Below are positions 17,308 through 26,316 of a stretch of DNA of 64,000 bases, one piece after another (position 1 is the stretch's first letter; each line of letters opens with the position of its first letter). The notes beneath the pieces are model-generated. The model searched no databases, was not told where the DNA came from, and saw nothing but the letters and a program-made list of their open reading frames with translations. The stretch spans positions 868,001-932,000 of the forward strand of contig CAWICQ010000009.1 of the NCBI GenBank assembly GCA_963834755.1. Direction: 5' to 3'. A program made the translations under genes and the position numbers. Source of the DNA: Dokdonella_A sp963834755. Its GTDB lineage: Bacteria > Pseudomonadota > Gammaproteobacteria > Xanthomonadales > Rhodanobacteraceae.

Positions 17308-18369
17308 CTAGCGCACGCCGGTCGCGACAGCGCGTTCGCGCGCGAGATCGGCCTCAACCATGCGCCGTGCAAGCCCGGCCGCATCGAGCGACGGCGCGAA
17401 ACCGAGATCGCGGCGCGCACGCGATGCATCGCCGACCAGCAAGGGCGCATCGCTCGGCCGGAACAGGTCGCGATCGATGCGGATGCACACGCGATCGCTG
17501 CCGCGCTCGACGCCGGCTTCGTCATAGCCTTCGCCAAACCAGTCGAGCGTGATGCCGGCGGCCGCAAATGCCGTGCAGGCAAAATCGCGGATGCTCGACG
17601 CGTAGCCAGTGGCCAGCACGTAATCGCTGCCTTCCTCGCGCGTCGCCATCGCCGCCATCGCGGCGACGTAATCCGCCGCGTAGCCAAAATCGCGTTGGGC
17701 ATCGAGATTGCCCAGTGTGATCGATTCTTCGCGCCCGAGCGCAATGCGCGCCGCGCCGATGCTGAGTTTGCGCGTGACGAACGACGGATCGCGCCACTCG
17801 GATTCGTGATTGAACAAGATCGCACTCGACGCGCGCAGGCCAAAGCTCGCGCGCCAGCTCGAAACCGCGCCGTGCGCGAGCAATTTGGAAAGGCCATATG
17901 GCGATGTCGCCGCAAGCGGCGTCGATTCGTTTTGCGGCGCGCGCTGCGGAGCGCCGAATATTTCCGCGCTCGATGCCAGCACGAAATGCGTCTCCGGCGC
18001 ATGCGCACGCGCCGCTTCGAGCATGTTTACCGTGCCGAGTCCGTTCACTTCGATGCTGCCGATCGGATCGCGGAACGATGTCGCGACGCTGGACTGCCCG
18101 GCCAGATGAAAAATCGCATCCGGCGCGATCTCACCGACGAGCGCTCGACACGCCGGCGCATCGAGCGGATCGAGCGCGCGCAATACCAGCGCAGCATGAT
18201 TCGCTATCGCGAGCTCATGAAGACGCCAGAGCCCGTGCCCGGACTCGCGCGCGCCCGGCCGATGCGTGCCGACCACGACGACACCGGCGCCGAGCAGTTG
18301 CGCCGCAAGCAACGCGCCATCCTGGCCGCTGACGCCGGTGATGAGGACGCGTCGGAGCGGTGTGCTCAT
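17308..18369 (-). CDS. gmd: GDP-mannose 4,6-dehydratase-like enzyme
   Basis: The 353-residue extended SDR protein has an N-terminal NADP-binding motif (LITGVSGQDGALLA), catalytic YxxxK in TSPYGLSKLLAH and the preceding SSAEIFG. The GMD-type substrate block is modified: FNHESEWRDPSFVTRK, then LGNLDAQRDFGYAADYVAAM. It converts GDP-D-mannose to GDP-4-keto-6-deoxy-D-mannose, the precursor of GDP-D-rhamnose, L-fucose and others. No reductase (Rmd or Fcl) lies in the window, so the final sugar is open. The ATG overlaps the stop of the upstream GT2 by 4 bases (ATGA). Homologs usually have SPRRG after NHE; here it is SEWRD, so a related SDR specificity is possible. Confidence 0.82.
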   Translation of the reverse strand: MSTPLRRVLITGVSGQDGALLAAQLLGAGVVVVGTHRPGARESGHGLWRLHELAIANHAALVLRALDPLDAPACRALVGEIAPDAIFHLAGQSSVATSFRDPIGSIEVNGLGTVNMLEAARAHAPETHFVLASSAEIFGAPQRAPQNESTPLAATSPYGLSKLLAHGAVSSWRASFGLRASSAILFNHESEWRDPSFVTRKLSIGAARIALGREESITLGNLDAQRDFGYAADYVAAMAAMATREEGSDYVLATGYASSIRDFACTAFAAAGITLDWFGEGYDEAGVERGSDRVCIRIDRDLFRPSDAPLLVGDASRARRDLGFAPSLDAAGLARRMVEADLARERAVATGVR

Positions 18370-19809
18370 CGCGCGCCCTCCAGGAAACTGCGCGATGCCG
18401 CGAGCGCATCATCGAGCGCCGTTTCGCCTCGCGCGCCTTGCACGACCGGAATGCCGAGTGCTTTCGCAAAGAGCATCAGGTCGGGAGGCGCTGCCGATTC
18501 AACGGAAACACATTCGATCGCATGAGTCTGGAGCCAGTCCCACCATCCGGCGCCGTCTTCGATCGTCGGCGCGCGTACGATTTCATATTGCTTGCCGTCT
18601 GGCTGTGTCGCCGCCGATCCGTAGCACTCGTCGACGCGGTGCCGGCGCGGCGTCCGCGAATGCGCGCCGCACGCGCCAGTCGAGCACGCGGCGCGCGAAC
18701 GAATAGAGACTCGCGCCGACGTCCGCTTCGTAACGCGGCCAGCGTTCGCGCAGCACGGCCATGCCCGCGACGCCGAGCGTGGCGCGGCGCTCGTGTCCGA
18801 AACTCCGGCTGCGTTCGTGATGCACGAACACATTGCCGGCGATCAGGTGTTTGAGGCCGCGCGCCGATGCGCGCTGACAGAAGTCGTTCTCTTCGCCGTA
18901 GCCCTGCGGAAAGGCGGTCTCGTCGAACGCGCCGACCGCATCGATGACCGAGCGGCGGACGTACATGCAGAACGCATTTCCGCTCGGAAGTTCTGGATAC
19001 TCGAGCCCGGCCGTTTGCCAAAGCGCTCGCGCGGTATCGGCAACGGACCACCCTACGGGCAGCGCGTTCTCCTGCTCGAGCTCCGGCACCGAGAACGCGC
19101 CCGCATTGTCCGACACTGCCGTTGCAGTCGCGACGTCGTCGGCGCAATACGCGGCGCGACGCAATCCGACAAGCCAGTTCGGGCCGACCTCGGCATCGGC
19201 ATTGAGCAGCACGACGTCTGCGCGGCCGGCCTCGGCCATTCCGCGGTTTGCGGTCGCCGTGAAGCCGCGATTCGTTGCGTTGCGCAGCAACGTCACGTTC
19301 GTTCGCGTGGCGTAGCGCGCAAGCAGCGGCGCAATCGCATCGTCTGGACTCGCATCGTCGATCAGGATCAGGCGCGCACGCCCGGTCGTGTGCTCGATGA
19401 CTGAATCGAGACAGCGCTCGACCGCGTCCGGCGCGCCATAGATCGGCACGACGATCGCGACGTCGGGCGCTGCGCATTCGACGCCGAGCGGAACCGTGCG
19501 CGCGCGGCGTGTTGGCGTTTCTGCGAACCTCAATTCGAACGGAGCTGCTGCGAGCGGGGCGCCGCCGCGACCACGCCGCGGCAACGCTTGAACGCACGAG
19601 CGCGGCGGAAAGGGAAACGCGAATGCAACTGCGCCCTGCGCGTTGGTCGTCGCACTCGAAAAATACGCGCCATCGAGGTCGAGTGCGATCTCCTCGCCCG
19701 ACATCTTCGCTTCGAGGCGAAGGCTGAGCACGCTTCCATCCCACGCATATCCGCGCTTGGACGCACGAAGGTGCGACGGCGAAGCACGGGCGCGCAGGAA
19801 AGAAAGCAT
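18366..19809 (-). pseudogene. Glycosyltransferase family 2 with N- and C-terminal extensions, single frameshift
   Basis: From 19809 the frame encodes a short beta-rich N-terminus, then a GT-A family 2 domain (about 115-370). Its motifs are VAIVVPIYGAPDAVERCLDS, ILIDDASPD, the donor-site VLLNADAEV, and the acceptor/base region GYGEENDFCQRA. This frame stops at 18583, but the frame one base over continues without pause from about 18640 (GSAATQPDGKQYEIVRAP, then GAGWWDWLQTHAIECVSVES) to a stop at 18366 that overlaps the gmd start in the normal ATGA way. The switch lies between about 18600 and 18650. The operon-perfect ending argues that the intact gene is one protein of about 480 residues and that the frameshift is an error or a very recent change. 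Confidence 0.78.
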
Positions 19810-19818
19810 GGTCCGAGC

Positions 19819-22482
19819 TTAACCGCGTGCGCGCAGGCTTGCAGCTTCGAACGCAGCAAAATCCGCATTGGGAACGACATCGAGGATGCTGCGGTCGCCG
19901 ATCGCGGCGTGCAGCGCGCGCTGCGAGGCAGTCAATGTCCCGGCTGACTCGGCACCGGCACGCTGACGGCGCAGGCCGGGCTCGATCCAGGCGCGGATCG
20001 TCTGCGCGTCAGGCATGCCGAGGCCCTTTACGCCCAACCTGGCCAGTTCGGTGAGCAAGCGGCTCGCGACGCGCAAGGGATCCGCGACGAGTTGCGCGTA
20101 ATCGACGAGTACGCGCGGCCATCCGTGCGTACCGGCGAATGCGGCGCGCGTATAGCGCTCCCATAGCGATAACGCATGGCCGCGGTCGAGGCCATCGCGC
20201 GCGGCAAGCGAATCGGCGATTTCGAATGGATCGCGCACGACGTGCACGAAAACCGGCCGCGTCAGCAGCGGCAGCATCTCCCGCACGAGCAAGCAAAGGC
20301 GCGGCTCCTTGATCAACCACGGCCGGCGCGCATCGAACGAGTCGACGATCGCGCCGAACGCGCGGCGAAACGCGTCGATCGCCGCGGCGGGCGCATCGTC
20401 GGGTGGATGCGCCCAGTCGCCACCGGCCGCAGCAAGTCGTGCCAGGCAGGCGTCGTGCAGCGCGGCGTGCTCGTAGTGTCCTTTCGGGTTGTCGGGGCCG
20501 ATCAGGAGTTCGCGCTCGCTGCCGGCCCACGCGCCCATGCGCGCGAGAAGCCCGGCGACGCTCGATGTGCCCGAGCGGTGCATGCCGAGCACGACGATCT
20601 GTCCGCTCGCAGGGCGCAACAGCGTGGCGGGACGGTGTGGTCGCGCCCGTACGCGCGGCGGCGCGAGCGTATGGCCGCCGGCGACATACTCGACGAGCTG
20701 ATCCGCGGTCGCATCGAGGTCATGACGCTTGGCGAATGTCGCGGCAAGCGCAGATGCGGATGCGTGAAGCGCGTTGCGTCGGTCGAAGACCTCGCGCATG
20801 CATGCGGCCAGCGATTCCGCATCGGGCTGCACCCAGCGGCATCCCGGCTGCGCCGGATCGTCGATGAGCCGCTGATGCAAGACCGGAAAACCGTGCTCGC
20901 GAACGATGTCACGCTGACTGCCGAACGCGCTCGCGATCAGCGGTTTCGCGCACGCAATCGCTTCGGCCGCGAGCGGATCCCAGCCGCCACCGCGACGCGC
21001 GCTGACATAGGCATCGCCGGCAGCGAGCAGTTGCGCGCGTTGATAATCCGGAAACGCCCACTGCGTGATCAGGCGGACGCGCGCGCCGCCGCGCTCGCGC
21101 GAAGCGGCGACCGCGCGCGTGATCTGCGCGCCGTCGTTGCCGGGCCGCACATACATCAGGAGCTCGACGGGCTCGTCGGCATCGAACGTTCGGCGGAATG
21201 TCGAGACCACGACATCGGGCGCATCGCGCTCGAGCTCTTCGGCGACCGCAACGAAGACGAAATGCGCCTGAGGATTGCGCGGCGCGGGCACACGCGGATT
21301 GCAATAGTCGCGATCGGCGCCGAGCGCCAACGTTTCGATTGGCGTACGCACGCCGGCCGCGCGGAATGCTTCAGCCTGGAATGCGTCGGGAACCAAAAGC
21401 AGATCGAGTGCATTCGCCGCATCGGCCCAGCGCTCTGGCACGCGCTCCCATTCGCCGAAGCCGAAACCGATTCGATAACGTCCTTGCGACCTGTCGAAAT
21501 GATGCGCCGGCGCGCAGATCAACGTCGCATCGGGAACGCGCGGCCAGCGACGCCGGCCGGCAAGGTCGAGGCGGTGATCCTCGGGATTCGCGAGCTCGCT
21601 GGTTACCGGCGCATACGTCATGCGCAAGCCTCGCGCGTCGAGCCGACGCAGCAGCGTGCGCGCGAGTTGCGCATAGGCGTGCGGGAATCGCGTGACGCCT
21701 TGCCAGAGCACGGTGCCGCGGTAGTTTTCGCGAAGGCGTTCGTGCCAGCGCGCGGCGAAGGTTGCTCGGCTCGCCTCCCAAAGCCGCTTGCGGAAGCCGC
21801 CGTCGTCTTGCGTCGAGCCGTGCTGATCATGCTGCAGGGTGACCGCGCCTGCGACGACGGTCGCGATGCCCGCGTCCGCTGCGCGCAGGCAATAGTCGGT
21901 GTCCTCGAAATAGCTATGGAACGCGGTATCGAGTGCGCCGATGCGATCGAGGCAGTCGCGGCGGATATAGGCCAGCGCGAAAGCGATGCCTTGCACGCGG
22001 CGGAGGTCCGTGAACTGGGCGATGTCGCGCTCGATGACGCCGCTTTCGGTCTGATGGCCGGACAACTCGTCGGCTTCGATGAAGCCGCCGGTGTGGTACA
22101 CGCGCGGATCGCTGTCCGGACCGAGCAGCCGGCAGCCGACGATGCCGTATTCCGGTTCCGCGTACGCTGCATCGCGCAGCCGATTGAGCCAGTCGAACTG
22201 GGTGAACTTGAGATCGTTGTTGAGAAGGACGACGTCATCGTCGGCGTTCGCCGCCGCGATGCCCGCATTCATGCCGCGCACGAAGCCGAGGTTCTCGGCG
22301 AGCCGGATGTATCGCACGCGATCGACATAGTCGGCGATCGCAACCGGCGTCTCGTCGCGGCTGCCGTTGTCGACGACGATCACCTCGGCAATGTGCAGAT
22401 CCGTCGCCAGCAGCGAATCGAGGCAGCGTTTGGTCAGCGGCCACTGGTTCCACGCGAGCACAATCAAAGCGGTGCCGCGCAT
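19819..22482 (-). CDS. Three-domain fusion: GT2, GT4 and sulfotransferase
   Basis: The 887-residue protein has three units. Residues 1-260 are a GT-A family 2 domain (ALIVLAWNQWPLTKRCLDSLL, VIVVDNGSRDETP, VLLNNDLKF, SYFEDTDYCLRAA). Residues about 300-600 are a GT-B-like family 4 domain, with a degenerate donor site (DAYVSARRGGGWDPLAAEAIACAKPLIAS). Residues about 620-870 are a sulfotransferase-like domain with the 5'-phosphosulfate loop GMHRSGTSSVAGLL and the 3'-phosphate-type segment VHVVRDPFEIADSL. The enzyme could add one or two sugars and sulfate an outer-surface glycan. It sits between the 98-aa gene (3 bases) and the GT2 (9 bases), clearly in one operon. Sulfation is inferred from the fold; nearby PAPS genes are not seen. 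Confidence 0.82.
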   Translation of the reverse strand: MRGTALIVLAWNQWPLTKRCLDSLLATDLHIAEVIVVDNGSRDETPVAIADYVDRVRYIRLAENLGFVRGMNAGIAAANADDDVVLLNNDLKFTQFDWLNRLRDAAYAEPEYGIVGCRLLGPDSDPRVYHTGGFIEADELSGHQTESGVIERDIAQFTDLRRVQGIAFALAYIRRDCLDRIGALDTAFHSYFEDTDYCLRAADAGIATVVAGAVTLQHDQHGSTQDDGGFRKRLWEASRATFAARWHERLRENYRGTVLWQGVTRFPHAYAQLARTLLRRLDARGLRMTYAPVTSELANPEDHRLDLAGRRRWPRVPDATLICAPAHHFDRSQGRYRIGFGFGEWERVPERWADAANALDLLLVPDAFQAEAFRAAGVRTPIETLALGADRDYCNPRVPAPRNPQAHFVFVAVAEELERDAPDVVVSTFRRTFDADEPVELLMYVRPGNDGAQITRAVAASRERGGARVRLITQWAFPDYQRAQLLAAGDAYVSARRGGGWDPLAAEAIACAKPLIASAFGSQRDIVREHGFPVLHQRLIDDPAQPGCRWVQPDAESLAACMREVFDRRNALHASASALAATFAKRHDLDATADQLVEYVAGGHTLAPPRVRARPHRPATLLRPASGQIVVLGMHRSGTSSVAGLLARMGAWAGSERELLIGPDNPKGHYEHAALHDACLARLAAAGGDWAHPPDDAPAAAIDAFRRAFGAIVDSFDARRPWLIKEPRLCLLVREMLPLLTRPVFVHVVRDPFEIADSLAARDGLDRGHALSLWERYTRAAFAGTHGWPRVLVDYAQLVADPLRVASRLLTELARLGVKGLGMPDAQTIRAWIEPGLRRQRAGAESAGTLTASQRALHAAIGDRSILDVVPNADFAAFEAASLRARG

Positions 22483-22484
22483 GG

Positions 22485-22781
22485 TCAGGCCTCCCCGGTG
22501 TCGCTGACCGCCCAGACCATTTCGAGCGCGCGATCGAGATCGTCGGCCGCGTAGCCTGCATAGCCGAGCAGGAGCAACTCGGTCGCCGCGGATGCGCCGG
22601 CGCCGGCCGCTCGCACGCGTGCGAGTTCCTCATCGATGTGGGCGCGGTCGAGCGGCGTTTCACGCTTCGCCGTCGCAAGGCGCGCCGCAAGCGCCAGCAT
22701 TTCGCGTGGAGACGCGCGGAATGACCTCGCCAGCATGGCGAGACGCCGACGGTCGATGCCGATGCCGGATGGTTGGCTCAT
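22485..22781 (-). CDS. Small helical protein in the ABC-exporter operon, unknown function
   Basis: A 98-residue protein of mostly alpha-helical character (RRRLAMLARSFRASPREMLAL, then TELLLLGYAGYAADDLDRAL), with no signal peptide or membrane segment. The ATG overlaps the stop of the ATPase gene by 4 bases, and the next gene starts 2 bases after its stop, so it is tightly bound to the glycan operon. I do not recognise a family. A small regulator or adaptor of the transporter or glycosyltransferase is possible. Confidence 0.6.
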   Translation of the reverse strand: MSQPSGIGIDRRRLAMLARSFRASPREMLALAARLATAKRETPLDRAHIDEELARVRAAGAGASAATELLLLGYAGYAADDLDRALEMVWAVSDTGEA

Positions 22782-23485
22782 GCCACGCTGACTGGCGCAT
22801 GCATGTCGCGGTGATACGCCGCGAATACGGTTTCGCGATCCGCTTCGAGCACGCTGCGGCCGTGCTCGATCCAGATCACGCGATCGCACAAGGCGGCGAT
22901 ATGGTCTTCGTTGTGGCTCACGAGTACGACCGTGTGACCTTCGCGCATGCGCGAACGCATCGCCGCGCCGGACTTCTGCTGGAACTCTGCATCGCCGACC
23001 GCGAGAACCTCGTCGATGAGCAGCACGTCGGGTTCGACCTGGATCGCGACCGAGAACGCGAGACGCATCATCATGCCCGCAGAGTACGACGCGATCGGTT
23101 GTTCGAAGAAATCGCCAAGCTCGGAGAATTCGCGGATCGAGGTGAGGCGCGTGACGATGTCCCGCCGGCGCAGACCGAGCATGAGCCCCGACAGCACCGC
23201 GTTGTCGCGGCCGGACAGATGCGGGACGAAACCGAGCGCGAGTGACAAGAGCTGGCATGACACCGGCGCGCGGCGAATGCTGCCGCGATCCGGCGTGAGA
23301 ATGCCGGCGATCGTGCGCAACAGCGTGCTTTTGCCGGCGCCGTTGCGACCGATCACGCCCAGGCGCTCGCCGCGACGCAATTGCAGGCTGACGTCTTCGA
23401 GCGCCCAGAAGCGGCCGCCGGATAACCGGCGCTGCGCGTTGAAGGCGACGCCGACGTGCTCGAGCTCGATCAGGACTTCGCCCAT
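22778..23485 (-). CDS. wzt: Polysaccharide ABC transporter ATP-binding protein (Wzt-like)
   Basis: This 235-residue ATPase has Walker A (GRNGAGKSTLL), a signature-type motif (IASYSAGMMMRLAFSVA), Walker B (DVLLIDEVLAVGD) and the switch His (VVLVSHN). The AVGDAEFQQK segment is typical of the Wzt/KpsT/TagH group that exports polysaccharides. It ends right after the ATPase fold, so it lacks the C-terminal carbohydrate-binding domain that lets Wzt of E. coli O8/O9a recognise a capped chain. Export may therefore be coupled to chain growth as in A-band-type or capsule systems. The start at 23485 is 1 base after the permease stop. Confidence 0.92.
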   Translation of the reverse strand: MGEVLIELEHVGVAFNAQRRLSGGRFWALEDVSLQLRRGERLGVIGRNGAGKSTLLRTIAGILTPDRGSIRRAPVSCQLLSLALGFVPHLSGRDNAVLSGLMLGLRRRDIVTRLTSIREFSELGDFFEQPIASYSAGMMMRLAFSVAIQVEPDVLLIDEVLAVGDAEFQQKSGAAMRSRMREGHTVVLVSHNEDHIAALCDRVIWIEHGRSVLEADRETVFAAYHRDMHAPVSVA

Positions 23486-23486
23486 G

Positions 23487-24248
23487 TCAGCTGGCGAGCT
23501 TCGGATAGCGCGGCGCGAGCTGCGCGACGACGGTGGCGCCGATCCAGCAGGCCAGCAGCGAAATCGCGGCAACCTTGCTGAGACCGATCCAGTTCGGCCA
23601 CATGCCGCGCATCAGGATCCCGCGCGCCGCGTCCATCAGCACCGCAATCGGATTCAATGCCATGACCTGCTGCAGCGGCGGCGGCACTTTGTCGAGCGCG
23701 AACACGACGCCGGACAGGAACATGACGACCGTCAGCACCTGCTCGATCACGAAGCGCATGTCCGGCACCAGCGGCACCAGCGCGGCGACGACGAAGCCCG
23801 CGCCGGCTGCAAACAGAAACACGGCCGCGAACAGCAACGGCAGCGCGAAGTAGGCGTGGTTCGGCGGATAGCCGGCGCACCACAGGATGACGAGCAGCAG
23901 GGCGAACACGAACAGGAACTTGACCGTGTCGGACAACATCGCGATCAGTGGAAACACCAGCGGCGGCAGACGCACCTGACGCACCATCCCAAGATTGCTC
24001 CAGATCGCATAGCCGCCGTGCGTGATGCATGACTTCATCCATTGCCAGAGCGTGAGACCGATCAAGAGGAACGGCAGGTAGTCAGGGCCCCCGCTCTTCA
24101 AGATGACGTCGAACACGAGATAAAACGCACCCATCATCATGGCCGGCTCGAGCACCCACCAGACGAGACCGAGATAGCTGCGCGCGGCCTCGGCGCGAAG
24201 TTCCGCGTAGGTGCTGAACAGGACGAGCTCGATCAGGTGTTGACGCAT
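23487..24248 (-). CDS. wzm: Polysaccharide ABC transporter permease (Wzm-like)
   Basis: The 253-residue ABC-2 permease has six predicted membrane segments and a typical N-terminal amphipathic interface helix. Family features are RSYLGLVWWVLEPAMMMGAFYLVF near the N-terminus and VMFLSGVVFALDKVPPPLQQVMALNPI before the last two helices. It forms the inner-membrane channel for a lipid-linked glycan together with the adjacent ATPase. The start at 24248 follows the GT39-like gene by 66 bases on the same strand. The closest system type is O-antigen or common-polysaccharide export. Confidence 0.92.
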   Translation of the reverse strand: MRQHLIELVLFSTYAELRAEAARSYLGLVWWVLEPAMMMGAFYLVFDVILKSGGPDYLPFLLIGLTLWQWMKSCITHGGYAIWSNLGMVRQVRLPPLVFPLIAMLSDTVKFLFVFALLLVILWCAGYPPNHAYFALPLLFAAVFLFAAGAGFVVAALVPLVPDMRFVIEQVLTVVMFLSGVVFALDKVPPPLQQVMALNPIAVLMDAARGILMRGMWPNWIGLSKVAAISLLACWIGATVVAQLAPRYPKLAS

Positions 24249-24314
24249 GCGAGGTTTCAGATGCCAGCGCCCCGCACATGCGAGGCGGCGCGAGGATACC
24301 GGAATCGGTCCGAA

Positions 24315-25703
24315 TCAGCCTCTGCAGAGGCCGTCGAGTGCGGGACCGGCGAACGCGAAAAAGAGCAACACCGTCGCCAGCGCCGTGCCGATCGCCATGC
24401 GCAACGGCGTGAACGACAGCGACTCGTCGAGGAAATTCGTTGTTGCCGGCGCGAGACGCTGCAATGCGCGCACGCGCAAAGACACCAGGAACGTGCCGGC
24501 GAAACCGCAAAGAAACGGCATGATCGGCAGCAGGAACCGTGCCTTGACGTGAACCAGCAGCAGGACTGCGAGCTGGTAGCCGACATACAGCGCGATGAGC
24601 CATAGCCTGCGGTCGGCATAGCGCCGCCAGCACGCAATGCCGAATGCGGCGGCGGCAAGGATCACAATATGAAACGCATCGTTGCCGAGCGTCAGCAACC
24701 GCGTCAGCCAGTCCGGCGTCTTGTAGACCGAGAGATGTCCCGCGCAAACGGGCCCCGGCAATTGCGAGACCAGTGGCGTCTTCGCGCTGAACAGGCGGAA
24801 ATATTGTCGGCCGAGCTGATCGGCAATGATGCGCGTGGCGCCGCGCTCCTCGATCAGCCGATGCACCTTGTCCCGATAGATCGCGTTGCGTTGCTGCGGC
24901 GTATCCGCGCTGGCGAGAAACGCCGGCAACGTCTCGCCGCCCATGTCGGAGACGTAGTCGCTGCGCCAGCGGTCGGTCAGGCCGACCCAGATGTTGTAGA
25001 CCGAGCTGTCGGCAATCATGGGCGTGCCGTACTCGCGATAGCCATGCCAGAGGGCTGGCGTGGTGACGAGCGCGAGCCCAAGCAGAAACAGCGCCGCCGG
25101 TTGCGCGAGCAGTCGCAGTGGACGTTCGCGCACGAACGCGAGCAGGAACACCGGCCAGAACGCGGCGAGCAGGCTCTTCGCGAGCAACGCGAGGCCAACC
25201 GAGACTCCGGCGAGCGCCGCGCGCGCGCGCGTCACGCCCCCGACGAGCAGACAGAATGCGGCGAGAACGAGCGCGAGGTGCGTGACCTCCGGCCACAGCC
25301 ACTGGGCATACGCGGCGGTTGCAGGATTCAGGAGGAACAGTGCGGCGGCCGTGTTTGCCGCGGCGACGCTGCCGCCGAAGCGACGCCACAAGGCACGCAA
25401 CAGCACGGCGCACGCGATCAGCAGCAGGGTCTGCACGATCTGAACAACGACGATGTTCGCGCCGGCAATCGCGTAGATCGCCGCCAGCAGCAGCGGCTGC
25501 AACGGTGGCCAGATCGTGCTCGGCATCCACGGTCCGCCCGCGAGGATGGCGAGCGCGAAATCCTGATAGCTCTGCTCGTCTCCGATCAGAGGCTTCGCGC
25601 CGTGCGCGTAATACGCGGCCCACAACGATGCCTGGACCAGCGCGAACAGGACAACGAACGCCGTCGCCCACGCGAGCCGGCGACGGCGCGGGCGGGCGCT
25701 CAT
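24315..25703 (-). CDS. Polytopic glycosyltransferase, ArnT/PMT (GT39-like) type
   Basis: This 462-residue membrane protein has about ten hydrophobic segments. After the first helix is the loop GAKPLIGDEQSYQDFAL, whose acidic residues match the D-E pair that coordinates polyprenyl-phosphate sugars in PMT-fold enzymes. WPPLQPLLLAAIYAI and QWLWPEVTHLALVLAAF are further family features. The long periplasmic loop (about 205-310) precedes the last helices. It would use a polyprenyl-monophosphate sugar to decorate a lipid or glycan on the periplasmic side. It may use the pentose lipid made by the UbiA-like enzyme at 12.9 kb, but this is speculation. It is 9 bases from the lipoprotein gene upstream. 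Confidence 0.78.
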   Translation of the reverse strand: MSARPRRRRLAWATAFVVLFALVQASLWAAYYAHGAKPLIGDEQSYQDFALAILAGGPWMPSTIWPPLQPLLLAAIYAIAGANIVVVQIVQTLLLIACAVLLRALWRRFGGSVAAANTAAALFLLNPATAAYAQWLWPEVTHLALVLAAFCLLVGGVTRARAALAGVSVGLALLAKSLLAAFWPVFLLAFVRERPLRLLAQPAALFLLGLALVTTPALWHGYREYGTPMIADSSVYNIWVGLTDRWRSDYVSDMGGETLPAFLASADTPQQRNAIYRDKVHRLIEERGATRIIADQLGRQYFRLFSAKTPLVSQLPGPVCAGHLSVYKTPDWLTRLLTLGNDAFHIVILAAAAFGIACWRRYADRRLWLIALYVGYQLAVLLLVHVKARFLLPIMPFLCGFAGTFLVSLRVRALQRLAPATTNFLDESLSFTPLRMAIGTALATVLLFFAFAGPALDGLCRG

Positions 25704-25712
25704 CGCGATGCG

Positions 25713-26201
25713 TTAGTTCGCGCCGGCGCTTTTCGCTGCGCGACGCTTCGCCGGCGCGCGGAACACCGGCGAGATCTTCTCGTGCACACCCTTGTTCGAG
25801 ACCTCTTCGACGTAGTACCAGTAGTCCTTGCAAGGATCGATGGTGTCGTCGCGGAACTCGTAACTATGCGTTTCGTCCGAGGTGCCGGCGCCGAGAATGG
25901 GCTTCTCGGTCAGCTTCTTGAAGTCGCCTTTTTCGCTTTCGCCGCGGAATATGTCGAAGCCGAAGTTGTCCTGCTCGCTCGCAGTCTTCCATCGGGCTGT
26001 ATTGACGATGCGCTGGTCGGCGGGGACCTTGCTCTGGTCGCCGCATTCGCCTTCGGGGACTTCCTTGGCTGGCACCGGCGCGCCGGCCGTCGGCGTCGGC
26101 GCAGCGGCGGCCGCCGGTTTTTCGGGCTGAGCGGGCGGCTCCGCGGGGCCGCATGCGGCCAGGGTCAACGCGATCACGACGGTGAGGACGGACGGGCGCA
26201 T
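25713..26201 (-). CDS. Lipoprotein with a fibronectin type III-like domain
   Basis: A 162-residue protein with a lipobox (VVIALTLAACGP, Cys at residue 17), an Ala/Pro-rich linker and one beta-sandwich domain. Its segments VNTARWKTASEQDNFGFDIFRG and YEFRDDTIDPCKDYWYYVEE are typical fibronectin type III strands. It is the first gene of the minus-strand glycan operon: the GT39-like gene starts 9 bases on and the promoter must lie in 26202-26316. A role as an envelope tether or as a structural partner of the polysaccharide machinery is inference only. Confidence 0.75.
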   Translation of the reverse strand: MRPSVLTVVIALTLAACGPAEPPAQPEKPAAAAAPTPTAGAPVPAKEVPEGECGDQSKVPADQRIVNTARWKTASEQDNFGFDIFRGESEKGDFKKLTEKPILGAGTSDETHSYEFRDDTIDPCKDYWYYVEEVSNKGVHEKISPVFRAPAKRRAAKSAGAN

Positions 26202-26316
26202 GGCGTGTCTCCGAGTCGGTTCCGGCAACGCCGGAGCAAGATGCGACCGATGCAGCGGCGATGCTGGGTTGCAGCGCATCTGGACAAGTCGGGGTGGCGG
26301 CAACGATAGTCGGGCG
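26202..26316. promoter_or_regulatory. Divergent promoter region of the two glycan operons
   Basis: This 115-base gap separates oppositely transcribed genes and must drive both operons. It holds a perfect inverted repeat TCCGGC-AAC-GCCGGA at 26221-26235, 20 bases upstream of the lipoprotein start, which could be an operator. No strong -10/-35 pair is evident on either strand. Confidence 0.45.

Noticed and set aside
20176..22554. A 792-codon plus-strand frame
   Set aside because: Shadow on the opposite strand of the GT2-GT4-sulfotransferase gene; no signal or family motif.
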